A stretch of DNA of 64,000 nt, from contig OY781463.1 in assembly GCA_963676725.1 (NCBI GenBank), forward strand, positions 5,022,001 to 5,086,000, in the 5' to 3' direction. Source of the DNA: G963662905 sp963676725 (GTDB lineage: Bacteria; Bacteroidota; Bacteroidia; Bacteroidales; WRLA01). Below, piece after piece: positions 54,639 to 64,000 of this stretch; the first letter of the stretch is position 1; each line of letters begins with the position of its first letter. The position numbers and the translations under genes are program-made. Under the pieces are notes generated by a model. The model was not told the DNA's origin, did no database searches, and worked only from the letters and a program-made list of their open reading frames with translations.

Positions 54639-56006
54639 TTAATCCTTTCCTTTTTCGTCGTAAAGTTCTTTTTTGTCTACAACAAGAACTGCATCGTTGT
54701 TTTTTAATTTGCGCGCAATGGCATTATAAGGCCCTGTTACCACTTCATCGCCTTCGGTCAGGCCTGATGTGATTTGGATATAACGGGAGTCCTGAATGCC
54801 GGTGCTCACTTCTTTCATGACTGTTTTTCCCTCTTCAACCACAAAGACATATTCTTTAAAATCTTCTGCTTTATCTTCTTCCTCTGTGGTTTTATTGACC
54901 TCGTCCGGATTACGTCCCATTGCTTTACGTTCCTGTGTAAGGTTTGTATCGAGGCGGGCAGTAACGCTTTGAATCGGAACTGTTAGAATATTTCCGGCCC
55001 TCGTTGTTTGAATATCAACTGTTGCTGACATGCCGGGGCGGAATGGGCTGGCTTTTATTTTTTTTCCTACAAACAGGTCTGCATATGATTCAGGGATCAA
55101 GCGTATTTTTACTTTAAAATTTGTCACCTGATCCACACTGCTACTGCTGAGGTTGCTAGCCGATGTGGCAATTTCAGTAACCAGGCCTTTAAACTTCCTG
55201 TTCAGATAGGCATCCACCTCAATTAAGGCCGTGTCGAGTAGGTTTACCCGAACGATATCATTTTCGTTAACATCTACATTGGCTTCCATTTTATCGAGAT
55301 TGGCAATGCGCATAATTTCTGTACCGATACTAAATTGCGATGCACCGGAAACGCGTTCGCCTTGTTCTACGCTCAATTGAGATACTGTTCCGCTTGCCGG
55401 GCTGTAAATAGCTGTTTTATTGAGGTCGTCTTTGGCTTGTTTTAAAGATGCCTCGGCATTGCTTACCTGAAATTTGGAGGCCAGAACACTTTGGTCGGCA
55501 GCATCCATATCAGCTTTTGCCATTTCAAAATTCGCCGTTGCTTGCTCAAAATCTGCATCACTAATTACTTCCTGCTCATAGAGTTTTTTATTTCGTTCAA
55601 AGCTTAGCCTATCGTTCATCAACTTAGCTTTTGCTTGTGCCATACGAGCTTTTGCATTGGCAAGGTTCGCTTTTTGCGTATTGAGGTTTGCAAGGTTTTG
55701 CTCATATATACTGACGTAGATTTCCGGATCTATTTTTGCAAGAAGGTCCCCTTTTTCAACCTGATCTCCTTCTTTTACATGCAGTTCTACAACTTCCCCC
55801 GAAATATATGGGGTAATTTTAATGTCTTTTTCGGGCTGTATTTTCCCGTTGGCAGAGACCGTTTCAACAATACTCCGGTTTATTGCTTTTTCGGTGATTA
55901 CCTTAATTTCATTCTTGTCTTTTTTCTTCACGATGGCAACGACAAATAGCAGAACGACTAATGCCGCAAGACTAATCCACAGAAGTTTTGTTTTATTTTT
56001 TTTCAT
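54639..56006 (-). CDS. Periplasmic adaptor (HlyD/MacA-like)
   Basis: 455 aa. Inner-membrane anchor (LLWISLAALVVLLFVVAIV), a lipoyl-like half (ITPYISGEVVELHVKEGDQV), a long coiled-coil hairpin (about 100-190), the second half (TAIYSPASGTVSQLSVEQGE), then barrel domains with RPGMSATVDIQTTRAGNILT and a C-terminal ‘EVSTGIQDSRYIQITSGLTEGDEVV’-like end (given here only as its type). It resembles MacA-type adaptors that work with MacB ABC transporters or with ABC-2 systems. It follows the TolC gene (56217) by 210 bp on the same strand. The usual ABC transporter genes are not next to it: its downstream neighbour is the unknown 117-aa gene. Confidence 0.9.
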   Translation of the reverse strand: MKKNKTKLLWISLAALVVLLFVVAIVKKKDKNEIKVITEKAINRSIVETVSANGKIQPEKDIKITPYISGEVVELHVKEGDQVEKGDLLAKIDPEIYVSIYEQNLANLNTQKANLANAKARMAQAKAKLMNDRLSFERNKKLYEQEVISDADFEQATANFEMAKADMDAADQSVLASKFQVSNAEASLKQAKDDLNKTAIYSPASGTVSQLSVEQGERVSGASQFSIGTEIMRIANLDKMEANVDVNENDIVRVNLLDTALIEVDAYLNRKFKGLVTEIATSASNLSSSSVDQVTNFKVKIRLIPESYADLFVGKKIKASPFRPGMSATVDIQTTRAGNILTVPIQSVTARLDTNLTQERKAMGRNPDEVNKTTEEEDKAEDFKEYVFVVEEGKTVMKEVSTGIQDSRYIQITSGLTEGDEVVTGPYNAIARKLKNNDAVLVVDKKELYDEKGKD

Positions 56007-56165
56007 GGTTTGATGGCTTTTTTCTACAACAAATCGCAGTAAGCTTCACAGCAAAACTACGGATTCAAATGCTTCGATTGATGTTCAAGCTTTGGTTTAT
56101 GGTCTGATGGTTTAATTTTTTTTGTTAACAATTTGGTTTCTATGATTTTGTGCTGCTTTAAAAAA

Positions 56166-56196
56166 ACCGAAGTCCTGAAGGTTTTCAGGACCAGGG
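56166..56196 (-). terminator. Hairpin behind the TolC gene
   Basis: GTCCTGAA/TTCAGGAC with outer AACC/GGTT pairs, then on the minus strand TTTTTTT. It lies between the TolC and adaptor genes, so the two may be separate transcripts or the signal only attenuates read-through. Confidence 0.6.
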
Positions 56197-56216
56197 TTTA
56201 TATACTTAAATCAAAA

Positions 56217-57671
56217 TCAATTCTGCTTTAAAGTTAATGGTTTGCCTAAATAATAATCCAAGATTTTTATCTTAAAAATATAATCATATTTGGCTTGCAA
56301 TAACTCGGCTTCAGCCTTAGTGAGCTCCTTTTTTACTTCATTATAATCAACAGTATTGATCATTCCTACATTTAGTTTTTGTTCTGCATAATTAAAGCTT
56401 TCACCGGAAGCAAAGACTTTTTTATCGGCAGAATAATATTTTTTATAAGCAGCACGGGCATCGGCTTCCGCTTGCTGCAAGATTTTATTCAGGTCGTTTT
56501 TCGATTGCTCGAGTTGCAATTGTGCATCGGCATGGGATATTTTTGCACGTGCTACATTGGTGCGCACCTGAAAACCATTAAAAATTGGAATGCTTAAATA
56601 AAAGCCAACGCTTTGGTTGTTGTTGTCCTTAATTTGGTCGCCAAAGGACTTTGTGCGGTAATCGCTAAAACTTGTGAAGCCCATTACAGTATCCATAGTG
56701 TTTTGCACAATGCCCATAGGATATAGCCCCATTTGGGTGTTAAAGGCTTCTTGAGCTGCACCACTATATCCAGTAGCCCATGTTCCATAAAGGTTTAAGC
56801 TTGGATAATACTGGCTTTTGGCAAGTTTTATTTCAACATCGGTTTGGTCGACATTCAGTTCTGCGGCCAATATTTCCGGTTGGTGATTTACGGCATAATC
56901 GTAAACAGCGCCGGAGGATGCAGGTGTCATTTCAGCTTCAACATCCAGATCGGGCTGCTCGATATCAAAATGCGCTTCATTATTCAGGTCGAGCAATTGT
57001 GCCAAGGTGAGCATCGAGATTTCGAGATTATTTTCGGTTTCTACCAAATTAAGTTCTTCGGTGGCTTCCTGGGCTTGGATATTATATAAATCGCCTTTTG
57101 CCAATGTGCCGGCATCAACCAGTTTTTGGGTGCGGCTTACCTGCATCTTTGTTATTTCCAGCTGCGATTGAGCCACTTTCACTAATTCTTTATAAAAGAG
57201 CACCTGCAAATAATAAGTGGTGATGTTCAATGAAACATCATCAATCATTTTATCAACATTGTATTGGTTGATTTGCAATGCAAGTTGCTTTTGTTTCAGA
57301 TTGTGCAATTTTTGAAAACCACTAAATAAATCCAATTGTGCCGATAAAGAAAAGTTATTGGATCGTGTAGAATTGGTGGCAAATTGGTTGGTGTATCGGT
57401 CAATGGTCTGTCCCCAGTTGATCACATTATTCGCAGCAGCATTTAAGGTAGGTACATAACTCAATTTGCTTTCAAGTAGGTTTTTTTCAGCCAACTCAAT
57501 ATTAAGCTTCTGCCTTTGAATGCTGATGTTGTTTTCTTTGGCGTAGATAATACACTTCTCCAGTGACCAAAGGCTGTTGTCGTTCGTTTCCTGAGCTTGC
57601 AGGCTTTCAAAACCAAAAAGTCCGATAAGTGCGATTATCCATGCAAAGCGGAAAATGTTTGTCTTTCTCAT
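56217..57671 (-). CDS. TolC-family outer-membrane efflux protein
   Basis: 484 aa. Signal peptide (MRKTNIFRFAWIIALIGLFG…LQAQ) and two OEP repeats: SLEKCIIYAKENNISIQRQK and later YAVNHQPEILAAELNVDQTD, with long helices and the ‘FSLSAQLDLFSGFQKL’ and ‘FYLSIPIFNGFQVRTN’ strand regions that are diagnostic of TolC-type trimeric channels. It forms an outer-membrane duct for type I or MacAB-like export. Upstream of and co-directional with the adaptor gene 54639; divergent from the aminopeptidase gene, with 240 bp between starts where both promoters must lie. Confidence 0.92.
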   Translation of the reverse strand: MRKTNIFRFAWIIALIGLFGFESLQAQETNDNSLWSLEKCIIYAKENNISIQRQKLNIELAEKNLLESKLSYVPTLNAAANNVINWGQTIDRYTNQFATNSTRSNNFSLSAQLDLFSGFQKLHNLKQKQLALQINQYNVDKMIDDVSLNITTYYLQVLFYKELVKVAQSQLEITKMQVSRTQKLVDAGTLAKGDLYNIQAQEATEELNLVETENNLEISMLTLAQLLDLNNEAHFDIEQPDLDVEAEMTPASSGAVYDYAVNHQPEILAAELNVDQTDVEIKLAKSQYYPSLNLYGTWATGYSGAAQEAFNTQMGLYPMGIVQNTMDTVMGFTSFSDYRTKSFGDQIKDNNNQSVGFYLSIPIFNGFQVRTNVARAKISHADAQLQLEQSKNDLNKILQQAEADARAAYKKYYSADKKVFASGESFNYAEQKLNVGMINTVDYNEVKKELTKAEAELLQAKYDYIFKIKILDYYLGKPLTLKQN

Positions 57672-57911
57672 TATCCAAAATTTTGTTGATCATTTATTGC
57701 TATTGCTCTTAGCCAAAAACATGCCATGATTATAACAATCTTATTTACAGATGGTTTAAAGCTTCAGTCTCTTAGTGTCTGTTGCAGCTGTGTACGTTGG
57801 TCAACAAGAGGTGTCCGATATTGAACAGCGCTACTTTATGCAATCAAAGTTACGGTTTTAAGCGCGATAATTGCTATTTTTGTTCAATAATATTCATTGA
57901 AAATGCAAATC

Positions 57912-60230
57912 ATGAAAAAGAACGATACCCCTTTGAAGCATCTGGCCTTATTTATAGGTTTGTTTATCAGTTTTTTAAATCCAACTAACGCTCAGTTTCT
58001 TAGTGATACGATCGATATTTCCCATTATCGGCTCGATCTCGATATCCGAAACTTTGATGCCGGTGTCCTTTATGGAAGCGCAGAATTGAATATGAAATCC
58101 AAAATGGACAATATTGATGCCTTTAATCTCGATTTGCTCAAATTGACCGTTGATTCGGCCGTTTATCAGGGTGCGCAGATTGATGTTACGGGAAACGATA
58201 CCGTGATCAGGGTTCATTTGGGACAAATAGCTGTCGCAGGGGAAGAGTTTACGATCAAAATTTATTATCATGGTGAGCCCAATGTAGAGCCTTATGGCTG
58301 GGGTGGGTTTCATTTTAATAGCAGCATCGCCTATAATCTTGGTGTAGCTTTTGAAGATTATCCACATAATTATGGCCGCGTATGGTATCCATGCATCGAT
58401 GATTTTATCGACCGTGCTACCTATGATTTTTATATCACTGCCGATGAGGATAAAATGGCGGTTTGTACTGGTCATCTTATTGGTGTTGAGGATAATGGAA
58501 ATGGAACAAAATTATGGCATTGGCAAACCGAATACACTTTGCCCACTTATCTGACTTCTGTGGCTGTTTCGGATTATATTGCCATTGAATCATCTTTTGA
58601 TGGGATCAACGGTCCGCTGCCGATGTTTTTGCATGTGCCTTCAAAAGATAGTTTAAGAGCGGTCAATTCCTTCCGGAACCTTGGGGCGATTATGCAGGGC
58701 TACGAAGCACATTGGGGCGCGTATCCTTTTGAGCGCGTGGGCTTTGTAAGCACACCAAAGGGTGCAATGGAGCATGCAACAAATGTAGCCTATCCTTCGG
58801 GCTGTATCGATGGTGGACTGACCTATGAATATCTCTATGCCCACGAGCTATCGCATATGTGGTTTGGCGATAAAGTTACCTGTGAAACAGCCGAAGATAT
58901 GTGGCTGAACGAGGGCTGGGCTGTCTTTAATGAATACCTGACCCAGGAAATCCTTTATGGAAAACAAGCCTATCAGCAATATTATCTTGATAAAAAAGCG
59001 AATGTGCTGCAATTTGCCCACATCAATGATGGCGGATATTACGCCCTTTACGGCATTCCACAAACCATTACTTATGGAGAAACCGTATATCAGAAAGGTG
59101 CACTTGTGGTTCATACTTTGCGCAATTATTTGGGCGATGAAGCATTTTTCCCGGCGGTGAGGAGCTATCTCGATGCATTTGCCTACAATCATGCAAGCTC
59201 ATGGGATTTGCGCGATCAACTAGCTGATAATAGTGGCATTGACCTGAATGGTTTTTTCGATAGCTGGGTGTTTAATCCTGGTTTTCCTCAGTTCTCCGTC
59301 GATTCAGTGCAAATTCAATCTGCGGGGGAATCATTTGAGGCTAAGGTGTTTCTGAAGCAGAAACTTAAAGGCACAGAGCAGTATTTTACCAACAATCGTG
59401 TGATGCTCCGTTTTATGGATAATGAACTGCATACGCAGGATGCTCTGATGCTATTGGATGGAGAATCTGGAAACCAAACTTTTACGCTTGATTTTGCTCC
59501 AGATTTTGTGCTGGTCAATGCCTCAGATATTATGGCAGATGCAGTTACAAGGGATTCAAAAATAATACGCAGTGCAGGAACGTACGATTTCGGACACACC
59601 TTCTGTACCTTTGAGGTTGAAGGCTTGACAGATTCTGCTTTTGTAAGCGTGGAGCATAATTGGGTGGCGCCCGATGCTATGAAAGAACCGATGCAGGGCG
59701 TTCGTTTGTCCGATTATCGTTATTGGAATATTCAAGGGAATTTTGATGGCAAACTAAATGTCACCGGAAAATTTAAGTACAGCAGAACAAATTACCTCGA
59801 TAATACTTTGCTTACGAATCAATCAGACTCATTGATGATGCTCTATCGTCGTGATGCCGCAGACGATTGGCATTCCATTGAATTTAATCAGTTTGGGCCA
59901 TTTAATGTAGGTTTTATTTATGTGCCAAACCTTAAATCCGGAGAATATACCCTGGCTGTTTGTGAAGAAGTATTTGTCGGTATGGAAGAGGGTTTTAAAG
60001 AGGATGGGATCCAGATCCTTCCAAACCCTTCAACAGGAAATGTCCGTTTGATGAACCTTCCCGCCGGTACATTTCAACTTATTGATGAACAAGGGAAAAC
60101 AATACGAAAAGGGAAGTCTGACGGTTCGGCTTTTGATATGAATATCGAGAAAAGCGGATTATACTTATTGCAGGTGCAAAGCAATGGGTCGAAGAAAATG
60201 ATTACTAAAAAAATACTGATCTCAAACTAA
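57912..60230 (+). CDS. M1-family metallopeptidase with T9SS sorting tail
   Basis: 772 aa from ATG 57912 (ATG 57903 is also possible). Signal peptide (LALFIGLFISFLNPTNAQ). The zinc site HELSH (311-315) with the third ligand Glu334 in WLNEGWAVFNEY is the HExxH-x18-E of M1 aminopeptidases. The substrate loop reads GAMEH (residues 284-288) in place of the usual GAMEN. A C-terminal extension ends in a type A T9SS tail (LPNPSTGNVRLMNLP … MITKKILISN). It should act at the cell surface or outside, trimming peptides from their N-termini. Only 8 bp separate it from the carrier gene at 60239, so the two probably form an operon for peptide or amino acid use. Confidence 0.92.
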   Translation: MKKNDTPLKHLALFIGLFISFLNPTNAQFLSDTIDISHYRLDLDIRNFDAGVLYGSAELNMKSKMDNIDAFNLDLLKLTVDSAVYQGAQIDVTGNDTVIRVHLGQIAVAGEEFTIKIYYHGEPNVEPYGWGGFHFNSSIAYNLGVAFEDYPHNYGRVWYPCIDDFIDRATYDFYITADEDKMAVCTGHLIGVEDNGNGTKLWHWQTEYTLPTYLTSVAVSDYIAIESSFDGINGPLPMFLHVPSKDSLRAVNSFRNLGAIMQGYEAHWGAYPFERVGFVSTPKGAMEHATNVAYPSGCIDGGLTYEYLYAHELSHMWFGDKVTCETAEDMWLNEGWAVFNEYLTQEILYGKQAYQQYYLDKKANVLQFAHINDGGYYALYGIPQTITYGETVYQKGALVVHTLRNYLGDEAFFPAVRSYLDAFAYNHASSWDLRDQLADNSGIDLNGFFDSWVFNPGFPQFSVDSVQIQSAGESFEAKVFLKQKLKGTEQYFTNNRVMLRFMDNELHTQDALMLLDGESGNQTFTLDFAPDFVLVNASDIMADAVTRDSKIIRSAGTYDFGHTFCTFEVEGLTDSAFVSVEHNWVAPDAMKEPMQGVRLSDYRYWNIQGNFDGKLNVTGKFKYSRTNYLDNTLLTNQSDSLMMLYRRDAADDWHSIEFNQFGPFNVGFIYVPNLKSGEYTLAVCEEVFVGMEEGFKEDGIQILPNPSTGNVRLMNLPAGTFQLIDEQGKTIRKGKSDGSAFDMNIEKSGLYLLQVQSNGSKKMITKKILISN

Positions 60231-60238
60231 GCATTTCT

Positions 60239-61843
60239 ATGGCAGCAAAAAGGAAAATTCCACATACTTATGTAATTGTATTTTATATTATTATTTTTTC
60301 TGCGGTACTCACCTGGTTTGTGCCCGGGGGTATTTTTGAGCGGAAAACCGTTGCCCTTCCTGATGGCGGAACCAAAGAGGTGATTGTTAGCGAGTCATTT
60401 AAATATGTGGATAATCAGCCACAAACCTGGGAGATTTTTTCTGCCCTTTTCGATGGCTTTGTAGATAAAGCAGATATTATCGTTTTTATTCTGCTTATTG
60501 GCGGCGCTTTCTGGATTATGAACGAAAGCAAGGCCATTGATGTCGGAATTTTTTCGTTTTTGGGTTTTACACGAAAGCTGGAAAAAATTGCCTTTTTTAG
60601 AAAGATCGGTGTAGATAATTTTATATTTACACTAATAATGCTGATGTTCAGTATTTTTGGTGCGGTTTTCGGCATGAGTGAAGAGACTATTGCTTTTGTT
60701 ATTATTTTTGTTCCACTAGCAATTTCCATGGGATATGATAGTATTGTGGGGGTTTCACTCTGTTTTGTTGCTGCTGGCCTTGGGTTTGCAGGTGCTTTAC
60801 TCAATCCGTTTACAATTGGTATTGCTCAAGGCTTAAGTGATTTGCCGCTATTTTCCGGTTTGGAATACCGTTTATTTTGCTGGCTAGTGATTAATGTGGT
60901 TGGTATTGCCTGGATTTTGCATTATGCTGCGAGAATCCGCAAGAATCCTGAAAAGAGTTTGGTGCATGAAGATGATGAAGTATGGAGGAAAGAACATAAT
61001 ACAGACCTTAGTGCAGTAAAATATTATACACCTATTTCCGCATGGGTCACCTGGGCTTTGCTTTCCGTTGTTCTAATTATTTATGGTTTTATTTTTCCTG
61101 TAAGCACATTAAAAATAGGGAATTCAGAAACGATTGTTCATATCCTACCGGCACTTGCAGGGCTTTTTGTTGTTGGTGGCTTTTTTGCCCTCAGGAAATC
61201 CGTGCATTTTTTTATCTTGCATTTGCTGGGATTTACTATTTTATATCTAATTACGGGCGTTATGGGCTACGGCTGGTATGTTATGGAAATCGCCACACTC
61301 TTTTTTGTGATGGGTCTCGCATCAGGCATTGCCATGAATTATAGCCCCAACAGAATAACAAGCCTTTTTCTCACAGGCGTAAAAGACATACTTTCAGCAG
61401 CTATGGTCGTTGGCTTGGCCGGCGGCATCATTATTATTTTAAATAACGGAAAGATTATTGATACCATTTTGCATAGCATCGCTGGATCTATGGACGATAT
61501 GGGCAAGGTTGGCTCCGTTGGGATGATGTATGTTTTTCAAACCATTATCAATGTAGTAATTCCATCGGGGTCAGCAAAAGCAGCCTTAACGATGCCGATA
61601 ATGTCGCAATTCTCCGATCTGATTGGCGTCTCGCGTCAGGCAACGGTTATGGCATTCCAGTTTGGTGATGGATTTACAAATATGATTACACCAACTTCCG
61701 GTGTTCTTATCGGTGTTCTTGGTGTGGCAAAAATCCCTTATGATAAATGGGTAAAATGGATTATCCCATTTATGCTTGTGCTTGTAATTTTGGGGTTTTT
61801 GCTGCTGATACCAACGGTTAGTATGAAACTGAATGGCTTTTAG
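60239..61843 (+). CDS. YfcC/DcuC-type membrane carrier
   Basis: 534 aa with about 12 hydrophobic helices. It begins KRKIPHTYVIVFYIIIFSAV with LTWFVPGGIFER, then FGAVFGMSEETIAFVIIFVP, LNPFTIGIAQGLSDLPLFSG and the late VIPSGSAKAALTMPIMSQFS and FGDGFTNMITPTSGV, all signatures of YfcC-family proteins (C4-dicarboxylate/basic amino acid carriers related to DcuC and ArcD). It is probably a cytoplasmic-membrane transporter for amino acids or peptides released by the upstream aminopeptidase. The substrate is not determinable here. Confidence 0.88.
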   Translation: MAAKRKIPHTYVIVFYIIIFSAVLTWFVPGGIFERKTVALPDGGTKEVIVSESFKYVDNQPQTWEIFSALFDGFVDKADIIVFILLIGGAFWIMNESKAIDVGIFSFLGFTRKLEKIAFFRKIGVDNFIFTLIMLMFSIFGAVFGMSEETIAFVIIFVPLAISMGYDSIVGVSLCFVAAGLGFAGALLNPFTIGIAQGLSDLPLFSGLEYRLFCWLVINVVGIAWILHYAARIRKNPEKSLVHEDDEVWRKEHNTDLSAVKYYTPISAWVTWALLSVVLIIYGFIFPVSTLKIGNSETIVHILPALAGLFVVGGFFALRKSVHFFILHLLGFTILYLITGVMGYGWYVMEIATLFFVMGLASGIAMNYSPNRITSLFLTGVKDILSAAMVVGLAGGIIIILNNGKIIDTILHSIAGSMDDMGKVGSVGMMYVFQTIINVVIPSGSAKAALTMPIMSQFSDLIGVSRQATVMAFQFGDGFTNMITPTSGVLIGVLGVAKIPYDKWVKWIIPFMLVLVILGFLLLIPTVSMKLNGF

Positions 61844-62008
61844 TCAGTGTTTCCGGCGCAGCCATTCGCTATTAAAATTTTGTCCGGGAAATTGCATCCT
61901 TGTTGGGCGCTCTATGAGAGAAGGTAAGGTTTTTTGGTTTCATCTGCTGAAAAATCACCGCATGCAATATGATTCAGGAGTAAGCTTAAATGGCTGATAT
62001 GAGAAGAT

Positions 62009-62024
62009 CGTTTCCTAGGAAACG
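62009..62024. promoter_or_regulatory. 16-bp perfect palindrome, operator candidate
   Basis: CGTTTCCTAGGAAACG, with a further half-site GGAAACG at 62039-62045, in the 340-bp gap between the YfcC gene and the glucosaminidase gene (159 bp before its start). The rest of 61844-62182 shows nothing else. Confidence 0.4.
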
Positions 62025-62182
62025 ACATCGATTTTAAAGGAAACGCTACTACATTCCAGATATTTTCTATCTTTATTGCGTAAAAGCCGCTCAGGATTTA
62101 ACAAAAAAGCGCTTTTAACGAATGCAGAGGCTTGATTTTTTATTGTTGGCATCCATAAACATAATAACCAGAGACAAAATCT

Positions 62183-62986
62183 ATGAAGTATATTTTATTT
62201 CCCCTTATTCTGTTTATCATTCTCATTTGCAGCTCCTGCGCTGAAAAACGAGTCGATAGCTCTTCAAGTGTTCATGTGGACACCAGTATGATGTCTTCAA
62301 AAAATTGGGTTCCAAATTTTGATGGCAAAAAAAAGATGTCGGAAAATGATAAAGCCTTTATTGAGCAGATGGGGCCAAAAATCCTTTATGAAAATAAGCA
62401 AATCTTGAAAACCAGGGAGTATATCCTTAAACTGGAACACGAGCTGGAAAAGCATAGACGTTTAAGTCAACATGATATTGCTTTTTTGCAGCAAACCGCA
62501 AAACATTATAATATGCCCTTTGCCCAATTTCATCCCAAAGCCAGCCAAGCGGTATTGCAAAAACAATTCGATGAATTGCTGAAAAGGGTGGATATTGTTC
62601 CGGCACGATTGTGTATGGCACAAGCCATTATCGAATCGGAATGGGGGCGTTCCCGCTTTGCCAAAGAAGCCAAAAATTATTTTGGTGTGCATTGTTATAC
62701 AAAGGGTTGTGGATTGTCTGCCAAAGGTGTAGAAAATCCTAAGTTTTGGGTAAAATCCTATCCCAATGCACAAAGTTCCATCAAGGATTATATGCACTTT
62801 CTGAACACCATGCCCTCCATGAAGGACTTTAGGGAAATTCGTGCCAAACAAAGAAGTGCGGGTTATATTAATCCTGAGCGTACTGCCCACGGCCTCGAAG
62901 TTTATTCAGGCATTGGTGATCAATATATTAAGCAAATTCATAGCGTATTGCGCGATTTTGTGCCGGATAATCTGAGTGTTCAATAG
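62183..62986 (+). CDS. Bax-like glucosaminidase lipoprotein
   Basis: 267 aa. Lipoprotein signal (LFPLILFIILICSSC, Cys19). The C-terminal ~150 residues match the mannosyl-glycoprotein endo-beta-N-acetylglucosaminidase domain of the Bax type: VPARLCMAQAIIESEWGRSR (Glu of IIESEWG as likely acid), FAKEAKNYFGVHCY, FWVKSYPNAQSSIKDYMHFL, and SAGYINPERTAHGLEVYSGI. It probably cuts peptidoglycan glycan strands from the outer or inner membrane. Stands alone; followed by the last palindrome island. Confidence 0.88.
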   Translation: MKYILFPLILFIILICSSCAEKRVDSSSSVHVDTSMMSSKNWVPNFDGKKKMSENDKAFIEQMGPKILYENKQILKTREYILKLEHELEKHRRLSQHDIAFLQQTAKHYNMPFAQFHPKASQAVLQKQFDELLKRVDIVPARLCMAQAIIESEWGRSRFAKEAKNYFGVHCYTKGCGLSAKGVENPKFWVKSYPNAQSSIKDYMHFLNTMPSMKDFREIRAKQRSAGYINPERTAHGLEVYSGIGDQYIKQIHSVLRDFVPDNLSVQ

Positions 62987-63074
62987 CAAGAGATTATTGG
63001 TTAGAAAAGCATTATTTATACGCCACAAAATTAGATAAGTCCAAAGATAATAATCTTGCAGCAACGGTTGATTT

Positions 63075-64000
63075 ATATTTATAATGCCACCCATTCTGGG
63101 TTTGATTGTGTGATGTAAACCCTAATTTTATAATAATGTCATCCCTTCGGGATTTGGTCTATGTTGGCATTCCAAGCACGCAAAAGCAATGATTATCAAA
63201 TTATTATATCACATTTTCCGGATAGTTAAGCCTTGAAAATATAATTTCTTGCCAATCCCAGAGGGATTGAATGTTTATAGAACAATTGCTATCCTACAAC
63301 CTACGACCCCGGCGGGGTCGAATAAAGGTATTTAATTGATATTTAATGGTATATCTATTTAGTTGGTTCTGTTTTTTTTCTTTTTTGAAGGCACGGATTA
63401 CAAATCCGCGCCAACGTGTGAAAAAACAGGCATTATTGATTGTATATCAATTTGTTAAACCCCGAAGGGGTGAAATGATTATAACAAAACATAATCTACT
63501 GGTTATCAGAACCCTGAAGGGGTGAAATGATTATTATAAAAACGCCTGTTGGTTTTTCAAATACGCCAAGCCTCTGTAGATCAAACCATAATGCCACCCA
63601 TTCTGGGTTTGATTGTGTGATGTAAAACCTAGTTTCTATAATAATGTCATCCCTTCGGGATTTGGTCTATGTTGGCATTCCAAGCACGCAAAAGCAATGA
63701 TTATCAAATTATTATATCACATTTTCCGGATAGTTAAGCCTTGAAAATATAATTTCTTGCCAATCCCAGAGAGATTGAATGTTTATAGAACAATTGCCAT
63801 CGCACAACCTACGACCTCGGCGGGGTCGAATAAAGGTATTTAATTGATTTGTAAGGCATTATTGGTTTTTGCTGCTAGGTTTTGGGCTTCCTCTTTTTGA
63901 TGGCACGAATTTTTAAATCATAATGCCACCCATTCTGGGTTTGATTGTGTGATGTAAAAACCTAATTTTATAATAATGTTATCCCTATCTTCGGGATTTG
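63075..64000. repeat. Palindrome repeat island 5, inverted orientation
   Basis: Units with A, B, D and C palindromes in the reverse orientation of islands 1-3; C loops are GGC (GACCCC-GGC-GGGGTC) and D loops AGA. Two extra palindromes ACCCC-GAA-GGGGT followed by GAAATGATTAT, the first intact and the second imperfect (ACCCT-GAA-GGGGT), are seen at about 63460 and 63512, a further variant of A and B. The island continues beyond the window. No gene seen. Confidence 0.85.

Overview
The window looks like a chromosomal segment of a Bacteroidota bacterium, AT-rich and probably free-living. The evidence is: several large secreted proteins that end in a type IX secretion (T9SS) sorting tail (…DITGRTLG…GVYLV…KKIIIE), TAnnTTTG-type promoter boxes, start codons without Shine-Dalgarno sequences, membrane-anchored TPR-HTH regulators, and RND/TolC efflux systems with Bacteroidota-style lipoproteins. 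No tRNA, rRNA or CRISPR was found.

Left and middle (1-44 kb) is an accessory region built from repeated modules. A module has up to three parts on the minus strand: (i) a membrane regulator with an extracytoplasmic TPR domain, one transmembrane helix and a C-terminal HTH; (ii) a 69-75 aa secreted Gly/Pro-rich peptide with a hydrophobic C-terminal helix and basic end (PID-CTERM-like); (iii) a 0.86-1.9 kaa surface protein (GLUG, beta-helix or LamG passenger) with a shared C-terminal block and T9SS tail. Five small-protein/surface-protein pairs are visible (1.0-1.6, 17.3-23.6, 23.9-28.6, 32.0-35.4, 38.9-41.7 kb), plus a sixth surface protein (1.7-5.3 kb) divergent from a TPR-AraC regulator. The C-terminal blocks are mosaics that are nearly identical between neighbours, and two orphan tails (13.0 and 15.1 kb) are left as debris. 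The small genes at 23.6 and 28.5 kb share an upstream element with exactly conserved spacing, so one regulator (28.8-30.4 kb) probably controls both. A second copy of that regulator is broken by an IS1595-like element that also removed the promoter region of its target module.

Between modules lie islands of short palindromes in compound units of about 196-327 bp. Their arms co-vary while the loop (often GAA) and 3' flank (GACATTAT) stay fixed. Other mobile or repetitive DNA: an IS4-family element with a 10-bp target duplication inside an island, a 1.64-kb DDE element with a 9-bp duplication, three MITE-like elements with 6-bp duplications, and a 65-bp tandem array of 13.4 copies. A choloylglycine-hydrolase-family enzyme (10.7 kb) and an AbiE-type toxin-antitoxin pair (13.3-14.8 kb) sit in this region.

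Right part (45.7-63 kb) is more ordinary: a complete RND efflux operon (adaptor, permease, outer-membrane factor; 45.7-51.5 kb), an AAA ATPase gene with an in-frame stop behind a perfect 26-bp inverted repeat, an HD hydrolase related to (p)ppGpp hydrolases, an unknown 117-aa protein, a TolC plus adaptor pair (54.6-57.7 kb), a T9SS-exported M1 aminopeptidase followed at once by a YfcC-family carrier, and a Bax-like glucosaminidase lipoprotein. A last palindrome island runs off the right edge.
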